From: Pseudomonas cannabina
GTDB lineage: Bacteria > Pseudomonadota > Gammaproteobacteria > Pseudomonadales > Pseudomonadaceae
DNA length: 64,000 bases
Direction of reading: 5' to 3'
Assembly (NCBI RefSeq): GCF_900100365.1
Contig: NZ_FNKU01000002.1
Span: 62,001-126,000 of the forward strand
Positions 12,282-19,857 of this stretch are shown one piece after another. The first letter of the stretch is position 1. Every line of letters starts with the position of its first letter. The translations under genes and the position numbers were made by a program. A model generated the notes under the pieces. It saw only the letters and a program-made list of their open reading frames with translations. It made no database searches and was not told where the DNA came from.

Positions 12282-12721
12282 CCTCGGAGAACTTCCACTA
12301 TGTCCTGGATCGGTCGCCACTCTTCCAGAGCCTGGGCCTGAGCGTCGTTACCCTGAGCGCCGACAGCGTCTGCCTAGCCATCGCAGAGTCGTGCCCGACC
12401 CATGGTGGCGCTTTCGGAGACATGACCCTGCCTAGCATCAATGGTGCCGTGCTTTGCGCTGCCTTGGAGGCCGCCATTGGTCTCGGCGGTCATGCCGCCC
12501 TCGGTCACACGCCTGCGGGCGTCATCGAGTTGTCGGTGAAGCTGCTGCGCCAGGTACGTCACCTCCCCTGCTACATCACGACACGGCTCGATCGCCAGGC
12601 ACCGGGCCTGACATTCGTTTCCGCGGTCCTGACCAACTCGCGAGGGACGCCTTGCGCCACGGCCTCCGGCATCGTGGTCGCCACCAGGGGGGCGACCGAA
12701 CGAGGCCTCCCTCTCGACTAG
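12278..12721 (+). CDS. PaaI-like hotdog-fold protein, possible accessory thioesterase
   Basis: A 147-residue protein whose start overlaps the cfa7 stop in ATGA, implying translational coupling and membership of the CFA operon. The layout resembles small hotdog-fold thioesterases: a short N-terminal strand region, a central helix NGAVLCAALEAAIGLGGHA where PaaI-type enzymes have their catalytic helix, then strands ending in the ATASGIVVATRG pattern. The usual catalytic Asp or Glu is not obvious by eye (a Glu lies in ALEAAIG), so activity is uncertain. By position it could hydrolyse stalled or wrong acyl groups, or take part in ring closure. I do not recall it as part of the published cfa1-cfa9 set. 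The reading frame is convincing; the function is inferred. Confidence 0.72.
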   Translation: MTSENFHYVLDRSPLFQSLGLSVVTLSADSVCLAIAESCPTHGGAFGDMTLPSINGAVLCAALEAAIGLGGHAALGHTPAGVIELSVKLLRQVRHLPCYITTRLDRQAPGLTFVSAVLTNSRGTPCATASGIVVATRGATERGLPLD

Positions 12722-12770
12722 CCCCGGATCGGCCTTACCGATTCTCAACCTAAAAACCAGTAGGAAGCCC

Positions 12771-13976
12771 ATGAATCAAGCACTGACTGAAACCATGCAG
12801 GCCTTTCTGATCCGCCCCGAGCGCTATGGAGAACCGCAGCAGGCCATCCAGCTCGAACAGGTCCGGATCCCCACCCTGGGTCCGCACCAGGTCCTCATCG
12901 AAGTGATGGCAGCCGGACTCAACTACAACAACGTCTGGGCCGCCCAGGGTAAGCCGGTGGACATCATCGCCGCGAGGCGCAAGCGGAACCGTGACGCCGA
13001 ACCCTTCCACATCGGCGGCTCGGAAGCCTCCGGTTACGTGAAAGCCGTGGGCGACGCTGTCACCCACGTCAAGGTGGGCGATACCGTGGTGGTGTCCTGC
13101 TCGGTCTACGACGCCACGGCCATAGAATCGCGCGTCGCCCCCGACCCCATGTTCTGCAGCAACCAAGAAATCTACGGCTACGAGACCAGCTACGGTTCCT
13201 TCGCCGAATACACCCTCGTCGAAGACTACCAATGTTTCCCAAAACCAAAGTTCCTGAGCTGGGAGGAAAGCGCCACCCTGATGCTCAATGGTCCGACCGC
13301 CTACAAGCAGCTCACACATTGGGCACCCAATACCGTCAAGCCTGGCGACGCAGTCCTGATCTGGGGCGCGGCAGGTGGCCTGGGCTCTATGTCGATCCAG
13401 TTGACCCGCGCGCTCGGGGGGCTGCCGGTGGCCGTGGTGTCCAGTCCAGAAAGGGGCCGCTACGCCTGCGAACTCGGCGCCGTGGGGTACTTGCTCAGAA
13501 CCGACTATCCGCACCTGGGACGTCTGCCGGACTTGAACTCCGACGCTCACAGCGCCTGGACCAAAAGCTTCGCGAGTTTCCGTCGCGACTTCTTCATGAC
13601 GCTGGGGAAAAAGGAGCTGCCCAAGGTGGTGATCGAGCACTCCGGCCAAGCCACCTTCCCCACCTCGCTGCAGATATGCGACCGCTCCGGCATGGTGGTC
13701 ATCGTGGGTGGCACGTCCGGCTACAACTGCGACTTCGATGTCCGCCACCTGTGGATGCACCAGAAGCGCATCCAGGGCTCCCACTACGCCAACATCCGCG
13801 AGTGCCAGGAATTCCTGCAACTTGTCGAACAACGCCGGGTAGTGCCGACCCTGAACACCCTCTATCGCTTCGAGGAAACACCCAGGGCGCACCAGGCGCT
13901 ACTGAGTGGCGAAGTCGTAGGCAATGCTGCTGTGCTGGTCAAGGCCGAGCTACCCGGCCTCGGGGTCGGTTGTTGA
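12771..13976 (+). CDS. cfa8: Crotonyl-CoA carboxylase/reductase-type oxidoreductase Cfa8
   Basis: A 401-residue zinc-free MDR-family enzyme closely resembling crotonyl-CoA carboxylase/reductases. Visible features are the N-terminal substrate part with GLNYNNVWAAQGKPVD, then IGGSEASGYV, the nucleotide-binding stretch IWGAAGGLGSMSIQLTRA (residues about 198-215), and the C-terminal VVIVGGTSGYN followed by KRIQGSHYAN, which are CCR hallmarks. CCRs convert crotonyl-CoA, CO2 and NADPH to ethylmalonyl-CoA. Here that would provide the ethyl branch of coronafacic acid through the Cfa6 AT. The ATG at 12771 follows a purine-rich GTAGGAAG ribosome site. The 49-bp gap after the hotdog gene and the same orientation place it in the CFA operon. 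Confidence 0.93.
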   Translation: MNQALTETMQAFLIRPERYGEPQQAIQLEQVRIPTLGPHQVLIEVMAAGLNYNNVWAAQGKPVDIIAARRKRNRDAEPFHIGGSEASGYVKAVGDAVTHVKVGDTVVVSCSVYDATAIESRVAPDPMFCSNQEIYGYETSYGSFAEYTLVEDYQCFPKPKFLSWEESATLMLNGPTAYKQLTHWAPNTVKPGDAVLIWGAAGGLGSMSIQLTRALGGLPVAVVSSPERGRYACELGAVGYLLRTDYPHLGRLPDLNSDAHSAWTKSFASFRRDFFMTLGKKELPKVVIEHSGQATFPTSLQICDRSGMVVIVGGTSGYNCDFDVRHLWMHQKRIQGSHYANIRECQEFLQLVEQRRVVPTLNTLYRFEETPRAHQALLSGEVVGNAAVLVKAELPGLGVGC

Positions 13977-14031
13977 CTGGCTGCCGGCTCGACGCGCGAC
14001 CTCCTACTCCCTCTTGCTTTGAGACCTAGTC

Positions 14032-14775
14032 ATGTCCTCAACCAATGACCACACTTGGCTGGTACGGGCCAGCCGCGAGCAACGACCGCGCACCCTCTAT
14101 GCCTTTCCCTATGCCGGTGGCGACGCCCAGGCATACTTAGGCTGGGCGAGCCGGCTCGATGCCTCCATCGAGTGGATCACTCTGGAACTGCCAGGCCGAG
14201 GGCGCTGCCCCGCAACGTCCTATGCCGACATCCAGGAATTCGTCCAGGCGCTGGTGCCGCTTTTCGCCGACTGCCAGAAACCCTTCGCTTTCTTCGGCCA
14301 TAGCTTCGGGGCCCTGCTGTCCTTCCTGATATGCCGAGCCTTGGCAGAGCGGCAGCTACCCTTGCCACGCGGCTTGATCCTGTCTGGCTGCAAGGCCCCC
14401 GCCTGCTTCGAACCGGTAGCGCAGCCAGCACTTTCCGACGTTGATACAATTGCCCTCATCCGCGCCTACGGTGGTACGCCCGAAGTGGTCCTGAGCAACC
14501 GGGCGCTGATGAGTTTTTTCCTCCCGACCATCAAGGCGGACCTGACCCTAGTTCGCAGCTATCGCTGGCAGCCGCAACCCCGCCTGCCGATCCCCCTCTT
14601 GATCTTGAGCGGTCGCCAAGACTCCACCCATGGTCCCGACGTCGCCCATGGTTGGCGCGACGTAACCTCTGGTGAAACCACCTTCCAAGCCTTCGAGGGC
14701 GGCCATTTCTTTATCAAGGACCATCATTACGACGTACTACAGATCATGAATCAATTCTTGCTAAAAACCTTATAA
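14032..14775 (+). CDS. cfa9: Type II thioesterase Cfa9
   Basis: A 247-residue alpha/beta-hydrolase of the GrsT/type II thioesterase family. It has the oxyanion-side motif FPYAGGDAQAYLGWA near residue 23, the nucleophile elbow GHSFGA near residue 88, and a C-terminal GGHFFIKDHH with the catalytic histidine. Such enzymes remove aberrant or stalled acyl groups from carrier domains of polyketide and peptide assembly lines in the cytoplasm. It is the last gene of the CFA operon, 55 bp after cfa8. An IS5-family element begins 44 bp after its stop. CmaT at 22999 is a paralogue serving the CMA branch. Confidence 0.92.
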   Translation: MSSTNDHTWLVRASREQRPRTLYAFPYAGGDAQAYLGWASRLDASIEWITLELPGRGRCPATSYADIQEFVQALVPLFADCQKPFAFFGHSFGALLSFLICRALAERQLPLPRGLILSGCKAPACFEPVAQPALSDVDTIALIRAYGGTPEVVLSNRALMSFFLPTIKADLTLVRSYRWQPQPRLPIPLLILSGRQDSTHGPDVAHGWRDVTSGETTFQAFEGGHFFIKDHHYDVLQIMNQFLLKTL

Positions 14776-14819
14776 AGCCAGCCACTACACAGGCATTCTT
14801 GGACGATTGAGACTTTTAA

Positions 14820-16016
14820 GGGAAACTCTGAAAAAGACTTCCTAATTTGGCAAAATCTGCGGACACTAGCCGCCGAGCTTTTCGATGATGAAAAAGATGA
14901 CCTTCGCCGACGCCGAATACGCCGGCAAGCGCAAGCAGACCCGTAAGGAATTGTTCCTGATCGAGATGGATCAGGTGGTGCCCTGGAAAGGTTTGATTGC
15001 CCTGATTGAGCCCTATTATCCAAAAGGAGAAGGTGGCCGTCCCGCCTACCCACTGATGGCGATGCTGCGTGTTCATCTGATGCAGAACTGGTTCGGCTAC
15101 AGCGATCCGGCGATGGAAGAAGCGCTGTATGAGACGACCATCCTGCGTCAGTTTTCAGGCCTGAGCCTGGAGCGCATTCCAGACGAAACCACCATTCTCA
15201 ACTTCCGTCGTCTGCTGGAAAAGCACGAGTTGGCGACTGGAATTCTCGGCGTAATTAATGGTTATCTGGGCGACCGTGGCTTGTCGTTGCGTCAAGGCAC
15301 CATCGTCGATGCCACGCTGATTCACGCGCCCAGTTCGACCAAGAACAAAGATGGCAATCGCGACCCTGAGATGCATCAAACCAAGAAAGGTAACCAGTAC
15401 TATTTCGGCGCCAAGGCTCACATCGGCGCCGACTACGAGTCAGGCCTGGTGCACAGCGTGGTAGTAACAGCGGCCAATGTGGCAGACGTTACGCAGGTTG
15501 CCAAACTGCTGCACGGCGAGGAAAACGTAGTCTGCGCCGACGCAGGTTACACCGGGGTCGAGAAGCGCGAAGAACATGCTGGGCGCAAGGTCATTTGGCA
15601 GATTGCCGCCCGCCGCAGCACTTACAAAAAGCACGGAAAACGCAGTGTTTTGTACAAGGCGATCCGCAAAATCGAGAAGGCCAAGGCCCAGGTTCGCGCC
15701 AAGGTCGAGCATCCGTTTCGGGTAATCAAACGCCAGTTTGGCTATGAAAAAGTGCGCTTTCGGGGCTTGGCCAAGAACACCGCGCAGATAGTGACGTTGT
15801 TCGCCCTGTCAAACTTGTGGATGGCCCGCCGACATTTGTTGGCGAGCGCAGGAGAGGGTGCGCGTGTAATGCAGGAAATGGTTACTGCAAAGGGCTTTGC
15901 AGCGGCCGAAAGAGCCGAAAAACGAAGAGAATTGAGCAAATTCCGACATGCATCGTTTTTTGAAAAGTGCTGAGGACTCGGTAGCCGGAAAACATCCGGC
16001 TACTTCAGACCTTCCC
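14820..16016 (+). mobile_element. IS5-family insertion sequence between cfa9 and corR
   Basis: About 1.2 kb containing one transposase. Its ends are GGGAAACTCTGAAAAAG on the left and, on the reverse strand at the right, GGGAAGGTCTGAAGTAG. Flanks are TTAA and TAGA, consistent with the YTAR targets of the family. The TCTGAAAAAG end is shared with the 101-bp MITE at 25292, 37561 and 56488. Its right end lies only about 34 bp before the corR start, so it has replaced most of the DNA upstream of corR. Confidence 0.85.
14885..15973 (+). CDS. IS5-family transposase
   Basis: A 362-residue DDE transposase of the IS5 group. It starts with MMKKMTFADAEYAGKRKQTR; either ATG at 14885 or 14888 could be used. 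The conserved blocks GTIVDATLIHAPSS (first Asp), VVCADAGYTGVEK (second Asp) and KVEHPFRVIKRQFGY (the glutamate region) are intact and in frame, so it is probably active. It resembles the transposase of the elements at 25396 and 48405 but is clearly a different protein. Confidence 0.9.
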   Translation: MMKKMTFADAEYAGKRKQTRKELFLIEMDQVVPWKGLIALIEPYYPKGEGGRPAYPLMAMLRVHLMQNWFGYSDPAMEEALYETTILRQFSGLSLERIPDETTILNFRRLLEKHELATGILGVINGYLGDRGLSLRQGTIVDATLIHAPSSTKNKDGNRDPEMHQTKKGNQYYFGAKAHIGADYESGLVHSVVVTAANVADVTQVAKLLHGEENVVCADAGYTGVEKREEHAGRKVIWQIAARRSTYKKHGKRSVLYKAIRKIEKAKAQVRAKVEHPFRVIKRQFGYEKVRFRGLAKNTAQIVTLFALSNLWMARRHLLASAGEGARVMQEMVTAKGFAAAERAEKRRELSKFRHASFFEKC

Positions 16017-16050
16017 TAGAAATACTCTTTATATAAGGTATACGTAGTTC

Positions 16051-16647
16051 ATGCCGAGCTCTTCGATCTTGCTCATTGATGATCACGCCTTGTTTCGTTC
16101 AAGCGTGGCCCTGATGTTGGAAATGAGGCTGCCACGGACGACGGTCAGCGAAGCAAGTAGGATCGAGCAGGCGCTTGCTCAGGCGTTGCCGGCACCCGAT
16201 CTCATCCTCCTCGATGTGCAGCTGGAAAGTACTAACGGCCTGGAAGGCATTGCCTTGTTGCAAGAGCGCTGGCCCTTGGCGAGGGTGGTGATCGTGTCCG
16301 CCTTCGACCGGGATGCGATCGTGCGCGAGGCGATCCAGCGCGGTGCGGTGGAGTTTCACTCTAAGGCAGAATGTCCAGAGCACCTGCTACAGCGGATCCA
16401 GGCGCTGCTCTCCGGAGAGCCTCCCGAACCGAGGACTATCGCCGCCACCCCGTTGCCGCTCACTTCACGCCAGCGCCAGGTGCTCGGGTTGCTGTGCCGG
16501 GGATTGACGAACAAGGAGATCGCTTTGCAGCTCTGGCGCTCGGAGCACACGGTCCGCAGCCATGTCCAGGCGATACTGACTATCCTCCAGACGTCCTGCC
16601 GTACGGAGGCGGCCGATGCCGCGCGCCGCCTAGGACTCGTCCTGTGA
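16051..16647 (+). CDS. corR: Two-component response regulator CorR, activator of coronatine genes
   Basis: A 198-residue LuxR/NarL-type response regulator. The receiver domain starts SSILLIDDHALFRSSVALML with the acidic pair near residue 10; the probable phospho-acceptor Asp is in LILLDVQ (about residue 54) and the conserved lysine region is HSKAECPEHLL. A C-terminal helix-turn-helix carries LTSRQRQVLGLLCRGLTNKE. CorR is known to bind COR promoters after phosphorylation by CorS. Its stop overlaps the corS start (GTGA). Only GGTATACGTAG of the upstream sequence shared with the corP copies survives before the IS5 element, so expression here may depend on the element or on TTTATATA just upstream. 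CorP, which lacks the HTH, is the alternative name, but the HTH here argues for CorR. Confidence 0.92.
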   Translation: MPSSSILLIDDHALFRSSVALMLEMRLPRTTVSEASRIEQALAQALPAPDLILLDVQLESTNGLEGIALLQERWPLARVVIVSAFDRDAIVREAIQRGAVEFHSKAECPEHLLQRIQALLSGEPPEPRTIAATPLPLTSRQRQVLGLLCRGLTNKEIALQLWRSEHTVRSHVQAILTILQTSCRTEAADAARRLGLVL

Positions 16648-18224
16648 GGCACGACGCTCGCTCATACAAGGAGGCCCTGCGACTCATTCTGGTCGAACTC
16701 ACCCAGTCGCTGGTCAAGACTACCCTGCTCGCTACCAGCTTGATCCTGACCTTCAGCCTGCTCGACGGCTTTCAGGCCCGCGTGTCTTGGTCAGCCCTCG
16801 CGCAACTGAGCGGCGACTGGGACCTTAACGCCATCCAAACGCAATTGTTGCTTTGGTATGTCGCCGTCGTGAGTCTTAGGGTGGGCCAAGTCATCTATGC
16901 GCGCCAGGTATTGCGACTCGACCTGGACGCTGGCCGAGTGCAGCCAGTGACTCGGGTCCTGATGCTGGCCGGTATCTTGGAAAGCGTCGTCTGGGTAATG
17001 CTGTGCGAAATTGCCCTCCAACAGGCGTTTCCTACACCCGTCATCGGCTTGCTGTTGGTGCTGTTCGCCACGCTCGGCAATGTCAAGGTGTCGCTGAATT
17101 GTGCCGTGCCCAGTCTTTATCTGGGACGCATCCTGCTGCCGGTGGCACTGATCACTATGTGGTTTCTGCGCGTTGGTGATGACCTGCACAGAATCCTGGG
17201 GAGCGCCGTGCTGCTTTACGGCTTGGGGCTCTGCCGATTGGCGCACTCGGGTCGGCAGCGCCTAGTGAAGCAATTGAAAAGGCAATTGCTGCTGGATGAG
17301 ACCACCAAGCGGGCACGCCGTGACCTGCAGCAGCTCCGCATCGCCTTGCAACGGGCGCGGCAGTCGAATACGGCGCGCTGTCAGTTGCTGGCTGGAGCTA
17401 GCCATGACCTGCACCAGCCCCTGCAGGCTCAGGGATTTTTTCTGGCAGCCTTGGCCGGCAGTCCGCTCGATTCCCAACAGCGGCAATTGCTGGCCAGGGC
17501 CCGAACGGCCGTCAAGACTACTACCGACATGCTAAATACCTTACTGGAACTATCACGCATCGAACTGGGTGCCTTGCAGCCGACATTGCACGTTTTTGCC
17601 CTGCAGCCACTGCTGGATAAACTGGAAATGGAGCTTGCGCCCCTCGCCAACGGCAAGGGCCTCAGCTACCGCACGCTGGACACGGAGCTATTGTCTCTAT
17701 CCGATCCAACCTTGCTGGAGCTGATACTGCGAAATCTTATCGGCAATGCGATCCGCTACACCCTGAGGGGCGGCGTCCTGATCGCTTGCCAGCGGTGCCA
17801 TGGCTACCTCCAGATCGAGGTCGTCGACACCGGCGTCGGTATCGCTCTCCAGCACCAGCAGGAAATCTTTCGCGACTTTCACCAACTCGATCATCCGACC
17901 CGGAACAACCACGAAGGGCTAGGTCTGGGGCTTGCCATCGTTGCTAGGTTGGCTCGCCTATTAGGCCATCCATTGACCTTGGCTTCCCGAGAGGGGCACG
18001 GCAGCACTTTTCGGGTGCATCTTCCCCTGGTCAGGCCGGTGAGAGCTGATGGTGAGACGGTCATTGTGCCCAATACATCCAGACCGAGCGAGAGTCTTGA
18101 ATGCCGGTGCCGTTTTAGCGCATTTCAACCAAAGCCTGGCGCGGCGCGGCATCGTAGAGTGAGCGACAACGGAGTGGTGATGAGGGGCGCCCGTTGGGAG
18201 GAGCCACCGGAGAGCAGCGCCTAG
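16644..18224 (+). CDS. corS: Membrane sensor histidine kinase CorS
   Basis: I chose the GTG at 16644, which overlaps the corR stop in GTGA, giving about 526 residues; the frame is open further upstream, but only as corR antisense-frame sequence. The N-terminal half has several hydrophobic spans (about six between residues 15 and 200), as known for CorS, the thermosensor of coronatine synthesis. The kinase part has an unusual H box ASHDLHQPLQA, then NLIGNAIRYT (N box), DTGVGIA (G1) and GLGLGLAI (G2). It would phosphorylate CorR. After FRVHLPLV the frame runs about 65 residues further, ending on a TAG that overlaps the end of the convergent corP remnant. That tail is low-complexity, antisense to corP, and may not matter. 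Confidence 0.9.
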   Translation: MRHDARSYKEALRLILVELTQSLVKTTLLATSLILTFSLLDGFQARVSWSALAQLSGDWDLNAIQTQLLLWYVAVVSLRVGQVIYARQVLRLDLDAGRVQPVTRVLMLAGILESVVWVMLCEIALQQAFPTPVIGLLLVLFATLGNVKVSLNCAVPSLYLGRILLPVALITMWFLRVGDDLHRILGSAVLLYGLGLCRLAHSGRQRLVKQLKRQLLLDETTKRARRDLQQLRIALQRARQSNTARCQLLAGASHDLHQPLQAQGFFLAALAGSPLDSQQRQLLARARTAVKTTTDMLNTLLELSRIELGALQPTLHVFALQPLLDKLEMELAPLANGKGLSYRTLDTELLSLSDPTLLELILRNLIGNAIRYTLRGGVLIACQRCHGYLQIEVVDTGVGIALQHQQEIFRDFHQLDHPTRNNHEGLGLGLAIVARLARLLGHPLTLASREGHGSTFRVHLPLVRPVRADGETVIVPNTSRPSESLECRCRFSAFQPKPGAARHRRVSDNGVVMRGARWEEPPESSA

Positions 18225-18566
18225 ATCCGCTGTAGCAGGTGCTCTGGACATTCTGTCTTAGAGTGAAACTCCACCGTACCGCGCTGGATCGCCTCGCACA
18301 CTGATCCCGGTCGAAGGCGGACACGATCACCACTCTCGCCGAGGACCAGCGCTCTTGCAGCAAGGCGATGCCTTCCAGGCCGTTAGTACCTTTCATTTGC
18401 AAATCGAGCAAGATGAGATCGGGGGCCGGCACGCCTGGGCAGACGCCTCCTCGATCCTGCTGGCTTCGCTGACCGTCGTCCGTGGCAGCCTCATTTCCAA
18501 CATCAGGGCCACGCTGGAACGGAACAAGGCGTGATCATCGATGAGCAAGCTCGAAGAGCTCGGCAT
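18221..18566 (-). pseudogene. corP: corP, HTH-less response regulator, frameshifted
   Basis: On the reverse strand this is a close copy of the 5' two-thirds of corR, from ATG at 18566 to a TAG (18221-18223) where corR has CAG. It would therefore end after the receiver domain and lack the DNA-binding domain, as known for CorP. Compared base by base with corR, it has lost one base near 18430 (GCGTGCCGG against GCGTTGCCGG) and four bases near 18300 in the codons after SAFDRD. Its 346 bp is not a multiple of three, so no single frame covers it. Either corP is dead here or the sequence has indel errors. It converges on corS and diverges from cmaD. Confidence 0.8.
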
Positions 18567-18767
18567 GGACTACGTATACCTCCAGTAAAGCGTATCCCCG
18601 GGGCGCTTTTGGTCAAAATGGACGATGGGCGCTCGCGCGGTACGCCTTTAAAGTCGGTTCGTGGTCCAGCGTGGGCCATCTCCCTGAGCGAGCAGATGGC
18701 TTTCGGCGTGAAGCTTACCGATGTGCCGGGGAACCGGCTCCCTTATTGACGACGAGGCATGTAAACC
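18567..18767. promoter_or_regulatory. Divergent corP/cmaD promoter region, probable CorR-controlled
   Basis: About 200 bp between corP and cmaD with no gene. The half next to corP (about 18567-18700) is repeated, with changes, in front of the third corR-like relic at about 28330-28460. Shared blocks are GGCCCACGCT, TTTAAAGGCGTA, GCGCCCATCGTCCATTTTG and GGATACGCTTTACTGGAG. The repetition suggests a conserved regulatory segment. CorR is known to bind upstream of the cma operon, but I cannot fix its site by eye. Confidence 0.55.
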
Positions 18768-18998
18768 ATGAGCTCAGCAAAACTCGATCAGATCTTCGAG
18801 GCCATTTTTCAGCGTCCGGTGGGAAATGACGAAGATATCTTCGACCTGGGTGCCAATTCTCTTACCGCTATCCAGTTGATTGGTCAGGTCAACGAGGCGT
18901 TTGGCGCCAACATCAATATGGAGCAGTTCTTCTTGACGCCCTGCAAGCAAACGGTGCTTGCGCAGTTGCAAGTCGCCCCTGCGGCGGATAAAGCCTGA
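18768..18998 (+). CDS. cmaD: Acyl carrier protein CmaD of the coronamic acid pathway
   Basis: A 76-residue free-standing thiolation protein. The phosphopantetheine site is DLGANSLTAIQL, with the serine at residue about 29. In coronamic acid synthesis the L-allo-isoleucyl group is moved by CmaE from CmaA onto CmaD, where CmaB and CmaC act on it. It is the first gene of the CMA operon, 10 bp before cmaE. Length and sequence are typical of a peptidyl carrier protein. Confidence 0.93.
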   Translation: MSSAKLDQIFEAIFQRPVGNDEDIFDLGANSLTAIQLIGQVNEAFGANINMEQFFLTPCKQTVLAQLQVAPAADKA

Positions 18999-19008
18999 GA
19001 GGGTTGCC

Positions 19009-19857
19009 ATGCACAGCCTGTTCACACTAAACCTGGACCTAGAGCGAGCCGGCAAGGTGATCTGTGCCCAGAGCTTGCCGTTCGACACTGCCCGGGAAAC
19101 CCTCCTATTGTTATCGCCCGTGGGCACCCAGTGCTGCTACATGAAGAACGCTGCACTATTTCTGATCAGCCATTTCAATCTGATAATCCTGGAAAGCGAC
19201 ACCTGGCTGGCGTACGCCAACGAAGCCGGGGTCAATCCCGAAGAAGGCGTTGCGGACTTCATCCGCCAGTTCAATGCAGCGCTGCCAGAACCCGTGCGTG
19301 TAGATGCACTGGTGGGCTATTGCTCCTCAGCGCCTTTGGCACTCTTGGCAGCCAACCAAGGTGCTTGTCGCACCTTGCTACTGCTTAATGGCGCGTACTT
19401 TCTCAAAGACGACGGGGTGATCAAGAGCCAATACGAGCGCGACGTGGAGCGCATGATGCAGTCCATTCCCCAAGGCAATTGCGCCCAAGTCTACGAAGCC
19501 GTGAGTCTGTTGCACACCCAAAGCACCTATACCCCGAGTGACTATCGCTACCAGCAGGTTCGCCCTCTGCGAGAACTGTCTGCGTTCCGCCAGTACCTTA
19601 CGTTCCTCAACAACCTGGCGAGCTTGGAATTGGTCAGAATTGCGCAGGCCGTAAAGACCCCCACGCTGGTGTGGTGCGGCAGCCAGGACCGTTATACCGA
19701 CACCGCATCTTCCCGGTACATCGCCCAGCTGCTGCCTCACAGTGAACTGGTGGAAGATCCTGATGGCCAGCATCACGATTTTGTCGATGGCCACGAACGT
19801 TTGTACCTGACGATGACCCGTTTTCTGACCCGTCACAAGCAGAGGGCCATTCAATGA
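19009..19857 (+). CDS. cmaE: Aminoacyl transferase CmaE
   Basis: A 282-residue alpha/beta-hydrolase-fold protein with cysteine in the nucleophile elbow (GYCSSAP near residue 105), matching the known Cys-dependent aminoacyl shuttle CmaE. It carries the allo-isoleucyl group from the CmaA carrier domain to CmaD. The charge-relay His is probably in DGQHHDFVDGHE near the C-terminus. I chose ATG 19009 (GAGGGTTGCC upstream) over an in-frame start 51 bp earlier that lies inside cmaD. Its stop overlaps the cmaA start (ATGA). Confidence 0.92.
   Translation: MHSLFTLNLDLERAGKVICAQSLPFDTARETLLLLSPVGTQCCYMKNAALFLISHFNLIILESDTWLAYANEAGVNPEEGVADFIRQFNAALPEPVRVDALVGYCSSAPLALLAANQGACRTLLLLNGAYFLKDDGVIKSQYERDVERMMQSIPQGNCAQVYEAVSLLHTQSTYTPSDYRYQQVRPLRELSAFRQYLTFLNNLASLELVRIAQAVKTPTLVWCGSQDRYTDTASSRYIAQLLPHSELVEDPDGQHHDFVDGHERLYLTMTRFLTRHKQRAIQ

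Noticed and set aside
16371..16643. Upstream extension of the corS frame
   Set aside because: It lies wholly inside corR; the GTG overlapping the corR stop gives the natural start.
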